Assembly (NCBI RefSeq): GCF_021018805.1
Contig: NC_086266.1
Location: 7,812,001 to 7,876,000 of the forward strand
Reading direction: 5' to 3'
From: Prinia subflava
Lineage: Eukaryota > Chordata > Aves > Passeriformes > Cisticolidae
DNA length: 64,000 bases
The position numbers and the translations under genes are program-made. Positions within the stretch are counted from its first letter, which is position 1; the number at the start of each line of letters is the position of its first letter. The notes beneath the pieces were generated by a model. That model saw only the letters and a program-made list of their open reading frames with translations. It did not search any database and was not told the DNA's origin. Below are positions 46,346 to 57,544 of this stretch, one piece after another.

Positions 46346-48110
46346 GGCTTCTGGTTCTTTTTGCTCCAAGAGCTTTTTTTTGCCTTCACCCTCTGCTTTT
46401 CCAGGCTTAAGGAAAAGGGGAAATTAAGGTTTTTTGTTGGGGAAATGGGTGCCCAGGTAGGGAAGGATCCATGAATAGTGTGAGCTGGGAGTGGGTCCTG
46501 TCCCTGTCCCAGTGCCGTGGGAAGGGGAAGGAGGGACATAACCCTTGGTTCTGGTCCCCTCACCTTCATGGGCTCCCATTCTTTATCCTGAGGAGGGAAA
46601 TGAGGCATCCACGGATCCCGGAGGGAGCTGGAGCAGAGCCAGGAGGGGGAGAGGGACAAGACAGGGATGAGACACCTGAACATTCCCTGTCCCTGGGGAC
46701 ACTGCTCCCATCACAGAGATGTCAGACCTGGCTGAGGTCTCCTCGGGCCAGCTCCTCCCTGGAACATCCTCCTTGAGCGGTGGCAGATCTGGGACAGGGC
46801 TCAGAGCAGAGATGGAAGTTCAGAGTCACCCCTCAGTGGGGTCTCAGCAGAGAAGGGTCCCCAAAAGTCCTTCTCCCTTTCCCACCCCATGGCTGCCACT
46901 CCCTGCAGTGCCCCCAGCACTGTCCCTGTCCCGGCCTTGTTCATGCCCATGGTGAAGCAATGGCTGTAAAAGCTGGGTCCATGCATGGACTGCTCCTGCC
47001 GGGCTGTTAAAGCTCCAGGAATGCCAGGATCCAGCTGGATCGAGGACAGCGAGGGAAGCAGGAGACAGAGGGAGGGATAAAATCCCAGGGAAAGCCTGGA
47101 GGAGGCCACACGGTCTCACTGGGCATGACCAGGAGGTGACGGCACCAACAGGAGACTCCTCTCGGTTTCTTTTGTGGGATTCAGAAGGAAGCAACGCTGA
47201 TGCCACCACACCATGTCCAGGAGCTGGAAAACACCTGGAAGGAGGATGGGGATGGGGAACTCCCTGGGGAGGCTCAGCCAGGCTCTGTCCTTCCTCTGCT
47301 CCCTTCGTGATTCCAGAGGGAGGAGCTGGACGGTCCCACAGGACAGCGGGGGTCCTGCCCGTGGCATCCTGTGCCCGAGGTCTGGTGGGATGGGGGGAGA
47401 AAACCCAGCCCAGCTCCCCTGGGGAGGCCCCTGGAGATGCCCCCCGAGTCTGGCAGTGACTTTGAGGGTGGCTTTGATTTTGAACTTTGCCGTCCCGACA
47501 TCTCCCCAGGCAGGTCGGGGCTGTTGTGTTTGATGTGCCCGTGGGCTGTAAAGTTATCCATTGACTCGGGAAAGCACAATCGAGAGGAGAAGGAGCGGCC
47601 GGGCGGGTTCTGCGGGTGTCTCCGGGCCCGGCAGAGCCCTGTGGCATCGGGACACGCGTGTGGCTGCTGGTGGCCGTGGCAAAGCCGCAAATCCTGGCTC
47701 CCACCAGCCGGAAAACACAAGGGGAGCTCCGGCAGGGTGAATTTTGGGGAAGGTGGCACAGAATGTTCCCTGGCCTGAGGGAACGGGCCGTGACAGCGGC
47801 CACGAGCGCTGCACTTCAAACCCTGCCCTTATCTCCTGTATCCCCGGGACTATCAACCCCCCGAGCCTCCCGCTGCAGCCCGAGCCATTAAAGTTAACCA
47901 TTACCCAAAGTGAGTGTTTATTTGGGATAATCCAGGCCCGGGGGGAAAGTGAGGGACAGGAGTGGGGGGAGGAAGGCTCTCAGTTCTTTTCTGCGAGATA
48001 GGGCCCGTCCTGCGGCGCTGAAATGGTGCTTGAACAAGATGAATGCTCAAATAACACGCGGCAAACAGCGCGGCCCGGAGCTGGGCGGGAGAGCTGCGGC
48101 CACCGCGACA
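46346..48110. other. KLF5L downstream flank; no gene seen
   Basis: I see no supported exon. 47.5-47.95 kb is CpG-containing, non-repetitive, and ends in an AT-rich motif cluster listed separately. Confidence 0.5.
47815..47935 (+). promoter_or_regulatory. Candidate distal regulatory element
   Basis: Contains 'gcccttatctcctg' (GATA site), 'attaaagttaaccattacc' (HNF1/homeobox-like), 'caaagtgagtgtttatttg' (nuclear receptor half-site-like plus forkhead TGTTTATTTG) and 'ggataatcc'. Dense, non-repetitive cluster; function inferred. Confidence 0.35.
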
Positions 48111-48111
48111 C

Positions 48112-48345
48112 TCGGTGTTCCCATTCCCTGGGGACACTCAGCATTCCCATTCCCCGGGGACACTTGGCATTCTCATTCCATGGGGACACTCGGTGTTCCC
48201 ATTCCCTGGGGACACTTGGTGTTCCCATTCCGTGGGGACATTCAGTGTTCCCAGCCCGGGGGGACACTCGGCATTCCCATTCCGTGGGGACACTCAGTGT
48301 TCCCAGCCTGTGGGGACACTCAGCATTCCCAATTCCAAGGGCAGA
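48112..48345 (+). repeat. 26-bp minisatellite
   Basis: About nine copies of 'tgttcccattccctgggg' followed by 'acactcgg'. Confidence 0.92.
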
Positions 48346-49326
48346 CTCCCTCTCAAGGGGATCTTCAGCCCATGGGGGGCTTTGTTTCCTGTGGTCCATT
48401 CAAACTTTCCTTGTGTGTCATCTTTGAGGAGAAATCCTCCCAAATTCTCCTGAAATGCTGAGAAATGCTCAGGAAAGCAGGGACGGATAAATCCCAGCGG
48501 TCCCGCCACGGCTGAGCTGCGGGGGCTGCTGTGGGGGTGGGTGGAAAGGAGGGAGTTCCGTGCTCCATCCCCAGCCCCGCAACCCCGGGATGAGCCGAAA
48601 AGGGACTTGGCACGGGCGAGAGCGGCTCTCCCTCCGCGGGGCCCCTCTGCTCGCACATGCCAGGTAAGGCTGGGTCTCCTTGGTGACGGATTAGGGGATT
48701 AGAGGGCTCAGGTGAGCCCTCCGCACGCGATCCGGTGACTCCCGGCAGCGGCTCCGGGAGCGGCTCCTTCCTGGCCCGCTCTGGGAAGGCTCCGAGCCCA
48801 GGAGGGAGCAGGCACCACCGGGAGGAGGAAGGGTTTGTGCCCCTGCCCGGTGCTGGGGGCACGTTTGGGGCTCAGGTCCTGGTGCTGAAGAGCTCCGGGG
48901 ATGTCCCTGCCCTTCCCCGCCTCCAGCGAGAGGACAAAAATTCTGGGAGAGGGAAAAAAGGAGTTTTACTCTGGGACGGTGACTTGTGTAGAGGAGGGTT
49001 GGGATTTGGGATCCCTTTGCTGTGGGGTTGTTCAGGTTTGGACTGCAGGTGCGTGAGGCCCCCCTAGGACCCAAGGGAGGTCTGGATGTGGATATTCCCT
49101 GTCCTGGCTCCCACTGCTGCCTCTACACGGCTGATGGAGCAGGGAACAGGACGGGGGGGCGATGAAACAGGGTTGGAGATACAGAGTGGGAAAACCAGGG
49201 TGCTTCAGCCCCTGCCTGGCATCCTCAGGGATCTCCGTGGAGCTCCCATCGCCTCCCAGGGGGCTTCGGCTGAGACCTCGCCACTCACGGCGCGGGTGAA
49301 TGGAATTTTTCCAGCGGCGCCACCAA

Positions 49327-49393
49327 CCCGTGTCCGTGTCCGTGTCCGTGTCCGTGTCCGTGTCCGTGTCCGTGTCCGTGTCCGTGTCCGTGC
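49327..49393 (+). repeat. (GTGTCC)n hexanucleotide array
   Basis: Eleven uninterrupted 'cgtgtc' units. The hexamer keeps frames open on both strands, giving false dipeptide proteins (SV and DT/RT repeats). Confidence 0.95.
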
Positions 49394-49493
49394 CGGTCCC
49401 TCCCCGTGGCCTCGGCCCCGCCGCCCCCGGGACGGCGTCAGGCCCGCCCAGACCGCGGGGTGCGGCTGCGGGACACCAGGAATGCGCTCGGGG

Positions 49494-49740
49494 ACATCCC
49501 GCACCCGGGATATCCCGCTCCGGGGACATCCCGCTCCAGGGACATCCCCACTCCAGGGACATCCCGCTCCAGGGACATCCCGCCCCGGGGACATCCCCGC
49601 TCCAGGGATATCCCCACTCCAGGGACATCCCGCCCCAGGGACATCCCCGCTCCAGGGATATCCCCACTCCAGGGACATCCCGCCCCAGGGACATCCCCGC
49701 TCCAGGGATATCCCCGCCCCAAGACCCTCCTTGCTCCAGG
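49494..49740 (+). repeat. 16-18-bp minisatellite
   Basis: About fourteen copies of 'gggacatcccgctcca' and its 'gggatatccccactcca' variant, partly organised in a higher-order unit of about 52 bases (three units repeated twice at 49.59-49.71 kb). Confidence 0.9.
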
Positions 49741-50054
49741 GCCGTGAGTTCTGGGAGCACGGCTCGTTCCTGCAGGACAGAGGCTCTGAGCAGCCTGGTT
49801 TAATGTCCTGGTTTAGGTGTCCTTGCCCATGGCCTTTGGAGGTCGGTTCCAACCCCCCGAAATCTGGGATTCTACAAGCTGTTCTCTCCTATAAACTACT
49901 CCGTGACTCTCTGACAGCTCAGGAGGAGCCAAAGCATCCGCCAAGGCATGAGGAAGAGCAGGGGAACTCCTCCTCCTCCCCACACCTCCAGCCAGCGCAG
50001 GGGATGATCCAGACCTTCACCTCTGGATCCTTTGCTTTCCCGAAGCTCCTCTGA

Positions 50055-50325
50055 CTCCATCCCGCGTGTCCCCGGCTCCATGCCGCCTCTCCCAGCTCCA
50101 TCCCTCCTCTCCCGGCTCCATCCCGCCTGTCCCCAGCTCCATCCCGCGTGTCCCCAGCTCCATCCCGCCTCTCCCAGCTCCATCCCTCCTCTCCCGGCTC
50201 CATCCCGCCTGTCCCCAGCTCCATCCCGCGTGTCCCCAGCTCCATCCCGCGTGTCCCCAGCTCCATCCCGCCTCTCCCAGCTCCATCCCGCCTCTCCCAG
50301 CTCCATTCCGCCTCTCCCGGCTCCG
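50055..50325 (+). repeat. 21-bp minisatellite
   Basis: About thirteen copies of 'cagctccatcccgcctgtccc' (variants cgcgtgtcc, ctcctctcc). The unit is a multiple of three, hence long false ORFs on both strands. Confidence 0.93.
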
Positions 50326-51179
50326 GCTGCCGGCGCCGCTCGCCCGTGCAGCGCTTGGGGCAGCAGAGCCCCGCGCTTGGCCGGAGCCTCGTCCTGCCGG
50401 GGCTGAGCTTTGCCCGGCCGGGCTGAGCTGAGTCTGGGGCCTCTTCCACCCCGTTATCAGGTGTTTATCTACCCCAGAGCCTCGGGAATTGTCCCTGTTT
50501 CCCGTGCAGTGCCGAACATCGCGGAATTGCTGTGCCGGGAATGAGCCACGTGCGGCCACTGCGGCTCTTCCCGGTGCTCGTGGCTCCAGGATTTTTGGAC
50601 AAGAGGGATTTGTATCCTCGCTCGGTGCTGGGAGGAGCCTTCCCTTGGGCTGGCCCTGCTGTGGTCACCCCAATCCGTCAGGAGCGGGGACAGGACTCCT
50701 CGGGAAGCACCATTCCCTGGCGCTGCTTCCCAGGGGGTGTCCCTGCTGAAAAACAGCCCCGCCCGGGGCTCTGGGGCATTGACTGGCCACTGACCTGTGG
50801 ATCCTTTCCGAGCTCTCCAGACCTCTCATGTGTGTGCTGGGAGAGGAATGGAGCCCGGTTTTCCTTGGACAAGAGCTCCTGGGGGAGGGGGGGAGGGCAC
50901 AGACCCTGTGCCAGCATCACCACCCCCCCACAATCCCCAATTCAGAGCAGGAGTGTGGAACGGGACACTCCTTAATCCCTCCCATCCCAAACCAGTCCCT
51001 GTCTTTCCCAGTCTTTAAGGAGGGAGGAAATTTTGGAGGCAGATTCACGGGTGCCACTTGTCCTTCCCACAAACTCTGCTCCCCCTACGGGATCTGGCCG
51101 TGCTCTGGATGGATGAAAAACCCCAAACCCTGGAGTGCAGGGGATGAGCCCCAGCAAATTCCCAGTGGCAGGAACTGTG

Positions 51180-51365
51180 CCCTGCTGGTTTGCACTAACA
51201 GTGAAATATTAAAGCAATCTCTTTTTATTTGGGAATTTTTATTGGATTTGCCAGGCTCGGGAAGCCACGGTGACAAACAAACCTGGCAGAATCCTATTAG
51301 CCCCATTAATCAGAATTAAGTGCTAATATCTATGTTCTCCCTCCTCAGTGATATTAATTAGCACA
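51180..51365 (+). promoter_or_regulatory. AT-rich candidate regulatory block
   Basis: Non-repetitive AT-rich island in GC-rich surroundings: 'gaaatattaaagcaatctc', 'tttttattggatttgcc', 'ccccattaatcagaattaag', 'gatattaattagcac'. Homeobox and CCAAT-type cores are dense. Candidate only. Confidence 0.3.
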
Positions 51366-51825
51366 ACCAGAGAGGGGCAGAGCTCCAGCCCCGACCCTGG
51401 AGGAGCTCTCAGCATTCCTGGGAAGGGGCTGGGACTGCTCCAAGCTCCTCCTGACTCCCACAAAACCTTCCACCAGCACCAGCCTAAAATATCCTCTGCT
51501 CTGGATATCCATCCCCACATTCCAGAGGCAGGTGCCCCTCCTTTCCTGCCTCCAGAAGCAGCCCCAGCAGCTGGAAGAGAGGCTGTGTATCCCCAGGATT
51601 TGCTCTGCCTCCTGCAGCAAGGATGGAGCATCCCACAGGGAGAACCCTCTGGAGCCCCCCAGGGTGTTGTGGGTTGTGGGTTTTTGGGGTGTAGAACTGG
51701 AATTCCAGGCTCCCCCGGGCCAGACAGTTTTTCTCATGGTGTAGGGACAGAGCTGCCCTGTTCCCAGGAATTGGCTGGATCCTGGGAACTTAATCAGCAT
51801 GGATGTGGCATTTGGGGACATGGTG

Positions 51826-51900
51826 GCCTTGGCAGTGCTGGAGGAGAGGCTGGACTCGATGATCCCAGAGGCCTTTTCCAGTTTAAATAATCCCATGGTT
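51826..51900 (+). repeat. CR1 3'-tail fragment
   Basis: 'gaggctggactcgatgatcc' then 'cagaggccttttccagttt'. Confidence 0.7.
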
Positions 51901-52103
51901 TTATAAGGTCCCTTAGAGGCACTGAGCAGCTCCAGCTTTTCCTTGGAGAGGTTCCCACTGGGGAGAGGAGACTCTGGAGGCTGCAGCCGGCAGGGTTGGT
52001 GATCAAAGCCTTCCCAAACCTTCATCCCAGCGGGAAGGACAGCAGGGAGGGCACACGGAGCAGCAGCAGCAGGTCTGGTGACCTTTGCATCCCGGGCAGT
52101 GAA

Positions 52104-52788
52104 ATGCCAGCCCCAGTGGGGGGCATTGCCTCCCACCCTTCCCTGTGCCAGCCCCACAGCAGGGATTGCCTCCCGACATTCCCTGTGCCAGCCCCACAGC
52201 AGGGATTGCCTCCCGACCTTCCCTGTGCCAGCCCCACAGCAGGGATTGCCTCCCGACCTTCCCTGTGCCAGCCCCACAGCAGGGATTGCCTCCCGACCTT
52301 CCCTGTGCCAGCCCCACAGCAGGGATTGCCTCCCGACATTCCCTGTGCCAGCCCCACAGCAGGGATTGCCTCCCGACATTCCCTGTGCCAGCCCCACAGC
52401 AGGGATTGCCTCCCGACCTTCCCTGTGCCAGCCCCACAGCAGGGATTGCCTCCCGACCTTCCCTGTGCCAGCCCCACAGCAGGGATTGCCTCCCGACATT
52501 CCCTGTGCCAGCCCCACAGCAGGAATTGCCTCCCGACCTTCCCTGTGCCAGCCCCACAGCAGGGATTGCCTCCCGACCTTCCCTGTGCCAGCCCCACAGC
52601 AGGGATTGCCTCCCAACCTTCCCTGTGCTCACCCCACACCCAGGATTGCCTCCCGACCTTCCCTGTGCTCACCCCACACCCAGGATTGCCTCCCGACCTT
52701 CCCTGTGCTCACCCCACAGCAGGGATTGCCTCCCGACCTTCCCTGTGCCAGCCCCACAGCAGGGATTGCCTCCCGACCTTCCCTGGCT
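52104..52788 (+). repeat. 40-bp minisatellite, 17 units
   Basis: Nearly identical 40-base units ('cttccctgtgccagcccc' + 'acagcagggattgcctcccgac'). Units differ mainly by C or A in the 'gacctt/gacatt' step, plus a two-to-three-unit variant (ctcaccccacacccag) near 52630-52690. Because 40 is not a multiple of three, all three frames of both strands stay open and yield false proteins up to 420 residues. Confidence 0.97.
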
Positions 52789-52871
52789 CCTGTTGCTCCT
52801 CTGGCCTTGATCTGATCCCGCTCTCGGCTTGGTTCTGATTTATTTTTGGATTTGTGCAGAGGGAGAGAGTG

Positions 52872-52922
52872 AGAAATAAATAAATAAAAGCCCAAAACAA
52901 ATCAATCAATCAATAAATCACC
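52872..52922 (+). repeat. (AAAT)n / (AATC)n microsatellite
   Basis: 'gaaataaataaataaaag' followed by 'aatcaatcaatcaataaat'. Confidence 0.9.
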
Positions 52923-53187
52923 TCCTGCCCCCACCCCCAGCATCCCAGCTCCTGCCAGCTCCACAGGGGGATGGAAATCAGCTCCATCCATCCTGCACCT
53001 CCTGCTTCTCCCTCCCCAAGCCATCCATCACTCCCTGCCCCAGCCTGGGAACAGGAGCTGTGGGGTCAGAGCCACCCCCTCCTTCCTCTTGTCCTGCTGA
53101 TCCCAGACATCCCTGGGGGGGTGCTGGGTGGGAGCCCTGTTCTGTGGAGCTCTGGTCCAGAGGGAGAGGGAGAGAGAGGGGTATCCA

Positions 53188-53330
53188 CACCCCTGGCAGT
53201 GTCCAAGGCCAGCTTGGAGCACTCTGGGATAGTGGAAGGTGTCCCAGCCCATGGCAGGGGGTGGGACTGGATGAGCTTTAAGGTCCTTTCCCATCCAAAC
53301 CAGTCTAGGATAAAATATAAAAATTCCATG
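53188..53330 (+). repeat. CR1 LINE 3'-end fragment
   Basis: Sense copy ending 'gatgagctttaaggtccttt' and 'ccaaaccagtctaggata'. Confidence 0.87.
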
Positions 53331-53332
53331 GA

Positions 53333-53782
53333 GCTGCTGGAGAGAATCCAGAGGAGAGCATGGAGCTGTTCCAGGGCTGGAGCCCCTCTGGAGCCACGCT
53401 GGGAGAGCTGGGGGTGCTCACCTGGAGAGGAGAAGGCTCCAGGGAGAGCTCAGAGCCCCTGCCATGGCCTACAGGGGCTCCAGGAGAGCTGGAGAGGGAC
53501 TGGGGACAAGGGATGGAGGGACAGGACACAGGGAATGGCTCCCACTGCCAGAGGGCAGGGCTGGATGGGAGACTGGGCAGGAAGTGTTCCCTGTGAGGGT
53601 GGGCAGGCCCTGGCACAGGGTGCCCAGAGCAGCTGTGGCTGCCCCTGGATCCCTGGCAGTGCCCAAGGCCAGGCTGGGCAGGGCTTGGAGCAGCCTGGGA
53701 CAGTGGGAGGTGCCCCTGCCATGGCAGGGGTGGATTGGGATGAGCTTTCCTTCCCTTCCCACCCAAACCGTTCCAGGATCTG
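53333..53782 (+). repeat. CR1 LINE 3'-end fragment, longer copy directly abutting the previous one
   Basis: Sense copy beginning 'ctgctggagagaatccagag' and 'ggagcatggagctgttccag', then the standard 3' region to 'cccacccaaaccgttccagg'. It reaches further 5' than most copies here. Confidence 0.9.
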
Positions 53783-54114
53783 CCCTCAGGGGCTCCTGGC
53801 ACCACCTCAGCACTGGCGCAGCTCCTGGAACAGCCGCGTCCCCAGAGCAGCTGGAACCCTTCCCTCTCCTGACACTGAGTCCCAGCCGCTGTCATTCCCG
53901 GGAATTTATCACCCAGGACCTGCAGACTGCGCATAGAATGCAGGAAAAAAATCCGGGAGAGATCCCATCCGTGCTGGCCGGGGGGAGGGGGAGCAGGAGC
54001 GCTCCTCAGCGCCGGGCACTGTGCCCACCTGCAGCCCCGCGGGGCATCGCTCACCCCGGGCGCGGCAGCGTGTGCCCAGCCCCGCCAGCACTCCCGGCAC
54101 TGACGGCACCGGGG

Positions 54115-54325
54115 GAGCACAATTAACCAGCACTAATTAACTGCCCCAGGAGGAGGCAGCACTCAGCCTCGTTGGGAGAAGGTTTCTCTGCAACCAGAGC
54201 GCCCCGGCCCGACCTGGGCAGGGTTTGAGTGCAGAGCGGAGCCGCGAGGTGTTGTTTGTGCAGTTCGGGATGCTGCTTGTGGAATTAATTAACAAATTAT
54301 TGGATACGAGCAGTAATTAGGGCTC
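54115..54325 (+). promoter_or_regulatory. Homeobox-site-rich candidate element
   Basis: 'cacaattaaccagcactaat', 'taattaactgcccc', 'gtggaattaattaacaaatt' and 'gcagtaattagggctc' give at least six TAAT/ATTA cores in 200 bases of otherwise GC-rich DNA, without repeat similarity. Confidence 0.35.
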
Positions 54326-54529
54326 ATCGCCCCGGGGGGATGGGTACGGCTGCAGCAGCAGCATTCCAGAGGCTGGGAGGGGACAGAGGCCAGGCTGGCA
54401 CCTCCCGGGGTGACTCTGCGCCATCCCGGGCTCCTGTCCCTGTGTCGGGACATGGGATGGGGCCGGAGGTTCTGGGGGAGCAGGGAGGAGCCAGCGGGGG
54501 AGGGTGAGGATGTAGCCAGTGGAAGGCGT

Positions 54530-54835
54530 GACACTGCCTTCCCCAGGGGTGGGAGAGGTGACACTGCCTTCCCCAGGGGTGGGAACCATGACAGTGCCTT
54601 CCCAAACCAGTGGGAGCAGTGACAATGCCATCCCAAATGGGTGGGAGAGGTGACAGTGCCATCCCAAATGCAGCAGGAGTGGTGACAGGGCCATCCCCAG
54701 GGATGGGAACAATGGCAGCGCCTTCCCAAGGAGAGGTGACACTGCCTTCCAAACCAGTGGGAGAGGTGGCAGTGCCATCCCAAATCGGTGTGATAGTGGC
54801 AGTGCCATCCCAAGGTGCTGGGAGAGGTGGCAGTG
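54530..54835 (+). repeat. Degenerate 30-bp minisatellite
   Basis: About ten units like 'ggtgacactgccttccccag' + 'gggtgggaga', grading into the next array. Confidence 0.85.
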
Positions 54836-55325
54836 CCACCCCGAGCGGTGAGAGCCCTGGCAGTGCCACTCCGAGCAATGATAGCCCTGGCAGTGCCACT
54901 CCGAGCAATGATAGCCCTGGCAGTGCCATCCTGAGCGGTGACAGCTCTGGCAGTGCCACTCCGAGCAGTGACAGCCCTGGCAGTGCCATCCTGAGCGGTG
55001 ACAGCCCTGGAAGTGCCACCCCGAGCAGTGACAGCCCTGGCAGTGCCACTCCGAGCAGTGACAGTCCTGGCAGTGCCACTCCGAGCAGTGACAGCCCTGG
55101 CAGTGCCATCCTGAGCAGTGACAGTCCTGGCAGTGCCATCCCGAGCGGTGACAGCCCTGGCAGTGCCATCCCTGGCAGTGCCATCCCCAGCAGTGCCATC
55201 CCTGGCAGTGACACCCTGGCAGTGACACCCTGGCAGTGACAGTCCTGGCAGTGCCATCCCTGGCAGTGACAGTCGTGGCAGTGACGCCCTGGCAGTGACA
55301 GTCCTGGCAGTGCCACCCCGAGGTG
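54836..55325 (+). repeat. 30-bp minisatellite
   Basis: About fifteen units like 'agccctggcagtgccactcc' + 'gagcagtgac'; the last part collapses to the 'cctggcagtgacac' core. The unit is a multiple of three, so frames on both strands remain open and false proteins of 200-440 residues appear. Confidence 0.93.
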
Positions 55326-55329
55326 CTCC

Positions 55330-57540
55330 CGGAGCTCTCCCGGGGCCGCGGCTGCTCCATCCATCAGGGACTGCGGATCCTCCCGTGGCACTCGCGGCTC
55401 CGCCCGGGAATGCTGCAGAGCCCAGCCCAGCCCCGCTCCCGGCCCCTCCCGGCCCTCCCTCATCCCAGAGCTCCCGCTCTCCTTCGGGGAGTGCCCCCCG
55501 TGCTGTGCCCTCCGCTCCCCGTGGGCTCCCCGGGGGAATCCGGGAATTCCCTCGCAGCTCTGCTGGGAGCAGCCCTGATTGCGGCAGGGCGTAGGAGATG
55601 CGGTGATAAACCAGAGGAATATCGGCTGTGGGAAAGGTGACACCAGGATAAATTAAACGGTATTTGCTGAGGGAAAGGCTCGGGGTGTGCCCAAAGCTGC
55701 CAGAGATCCAGGAGAGATACGGACACAGCCTGGGGTTAATTTGTATTCCCTGGAGTTACGAAATCCACAAAAATCCCCGGTGGGTGGCAGGCTGTGATTA
55801 GAGCGTTCCGTTGTTAGGGGCCAGGGATCTGTCAGGTGTTTATGGACTGATAAATTCCAGAGTTTTTCCTCTGGTTTAAAGCAACCCTGTCCAGATCCCC
55901 CTCAGGAGCCACCCACGTCCGTGGGTGCTGGAAGGGGAAGGTCCCTGCCCATGGAATGGACGGGCTGTAGGGTCTCACACATTCTGGGATTATCGAGGAC
56001 TGTGGCTGTCCCAGGGTAAAGGGACAGGGCAGACTGAGCTGTTTGCTACAGAAGCTCAGCCTCATCCTTCAACAAATCCACTCCGGTTTCCATCCTCCAA
56101 AAAGATCCTCAGAGCCAGAGGGGAAAAAAATCTGCCAACATTTCCACTGCAGATCTATGATTTTGGGGACTTTCCGCACCTCCGGGACCGGGAGCTTTTA
56201 TTGTTTTGTGGGATGTCTGGGCACAGTGAGAGTTCCCCACACACAAATCCATCATTCTGGGGCTCCCAGTGCATTCCTTGGGGCACAATCCCTTCCCAGG
56301 GAAGGAGAGGAGCAGCAGACGGGAGAACATTTGGAAGGATGAAATAAAGCTCAGTCAGTCAGGGACCCTCCTGACCCAGCTCCGGATGCATTTTGGATGA
56401 GCTGCTGTTTTATGGATGGGCTGGGGGGTGCTGGAGCCCTGGAGTGTGAGGATGGAGAGGCTCCAGAACGGATTTGAACGTGGATCCCACAGTGTCTTAC
56501 GGAGCAAATGATTGAATCCATCCCATCAATCTTTCAGTGCCACCAGAGGAGCGTTCCTGCCTGCACAATCAGTGTCTGCTCCCTCCCTGGAGCAGCAGGG
56601 AACGCATTATCCTGTGGAATCTGGGGATGGCTCCCGCCTGGAGAGAGCAGGAGCACCAGAAGCCTCTTTGCTGCCCAGCTGTGGGTGTTTCATCCTGGAA
56701 TTCGGAATGTGCAGGAGGCCACACCTCCCAAAAATTCATCTCCAACCCGCAGGAACAGCCCAGCTCATCCCATGCTCTGGGTTCACTCCCAGCTGTGTCT
56801 GGGAAAAATGGAGACAAATGCCAGTCTGGGAGGAGATGGAGAACAGCAGAATATCCCTGATCCCACCTGGAATTCATTGGGTTTGGCTCTGAGCATGATG
56901 GAAGTCCCTGGACCTGAACTCCTTTGTTCACTGACACTTGGTGCAGGCCCCACAAAGAAATTTTCAGTTCCATCATCCCAGAGGAGGTCAGGAATTATTC
57001 CCAGCCCCAGGATAATGCATTCCCTGAGCAGGCAGTGCCCATCCATTAAGGCGGGAGCTGTTATCCGCAGGTTTGCTCTCCTTGGGAAGCTCATTTGCAT
57101 CCAGAGCTGCACCTTGGGCAGTATTTTCCCAGGAGGGATGGCTCAGCACCTTGGCTCCAGGGAATGGGCCCCAAAAAAGGGAGGGAGAACGACTGATCCA
57201 GATCTGTTAATTTGGGAACACTGATCTCAGGGGGCTGGACAGGAAGAGCGGGGTTCCAGTGCCACGACAAGGCCCTCCATCCTCCTGGGAACAGCTGAGG
57301 AAGATGGAGCTGCTCTCACTCAATTCCAGAGGCACTGGAAAATCCCTCCCTGCTCACACAAATTATTCCAGGTGCCTGACTCTGGGAACTGACAGTGGTC
57401 AGAGCAGAGGTCTTCAGGCTTCAGGCACCACCTTGATCCTGGGGAATGTCAAGTACAGAGATTTCTCAATCTGGTCTGGGAAACCATCAGGAGCAATTCA
57501 AGCACTCCTTGCAGAGGGAAAACAACCTCTGCAGGTGGTG
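55330..57540. other. No gene seen
   Basis: A GC-rich part (55.33-55.6 kb) is followed by mixed non-repetitive sequence. The largest + frame (56508-57224, 238 codons) has no recognisable domain, mixed composition and no splice partner. Confidence 0.5.
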
Positions 57541-57544
57541 TTTG

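Noticed and set aside
51354..52616. 420-residue minus-strand protein with VGRQSLLWGWHREGREAI-type repeats
   Set aside because: It is a translation of the 40-bp minisatellite, which stays open in all frames because it lacks stops.
52104..52788. CRISPR-like regular repeat
   Set aside because: The repeat is contiguous, with no unique spacers, and the DNA is from a vertebrate; it is a minisatellite.
54324..55643. Minus-strand 439-residue repeat protein (LPGLSLLGVA type)
   Set aside because: It is a translation of the 30-bp minisatellite plus GC-rich flank; no start context, splice signals or domain.
56508..57224. 238-codon + frame in the right-hand intergenic region
   Set aside because: No family resemblance, no CpG promoter or splice context; treated as chance.
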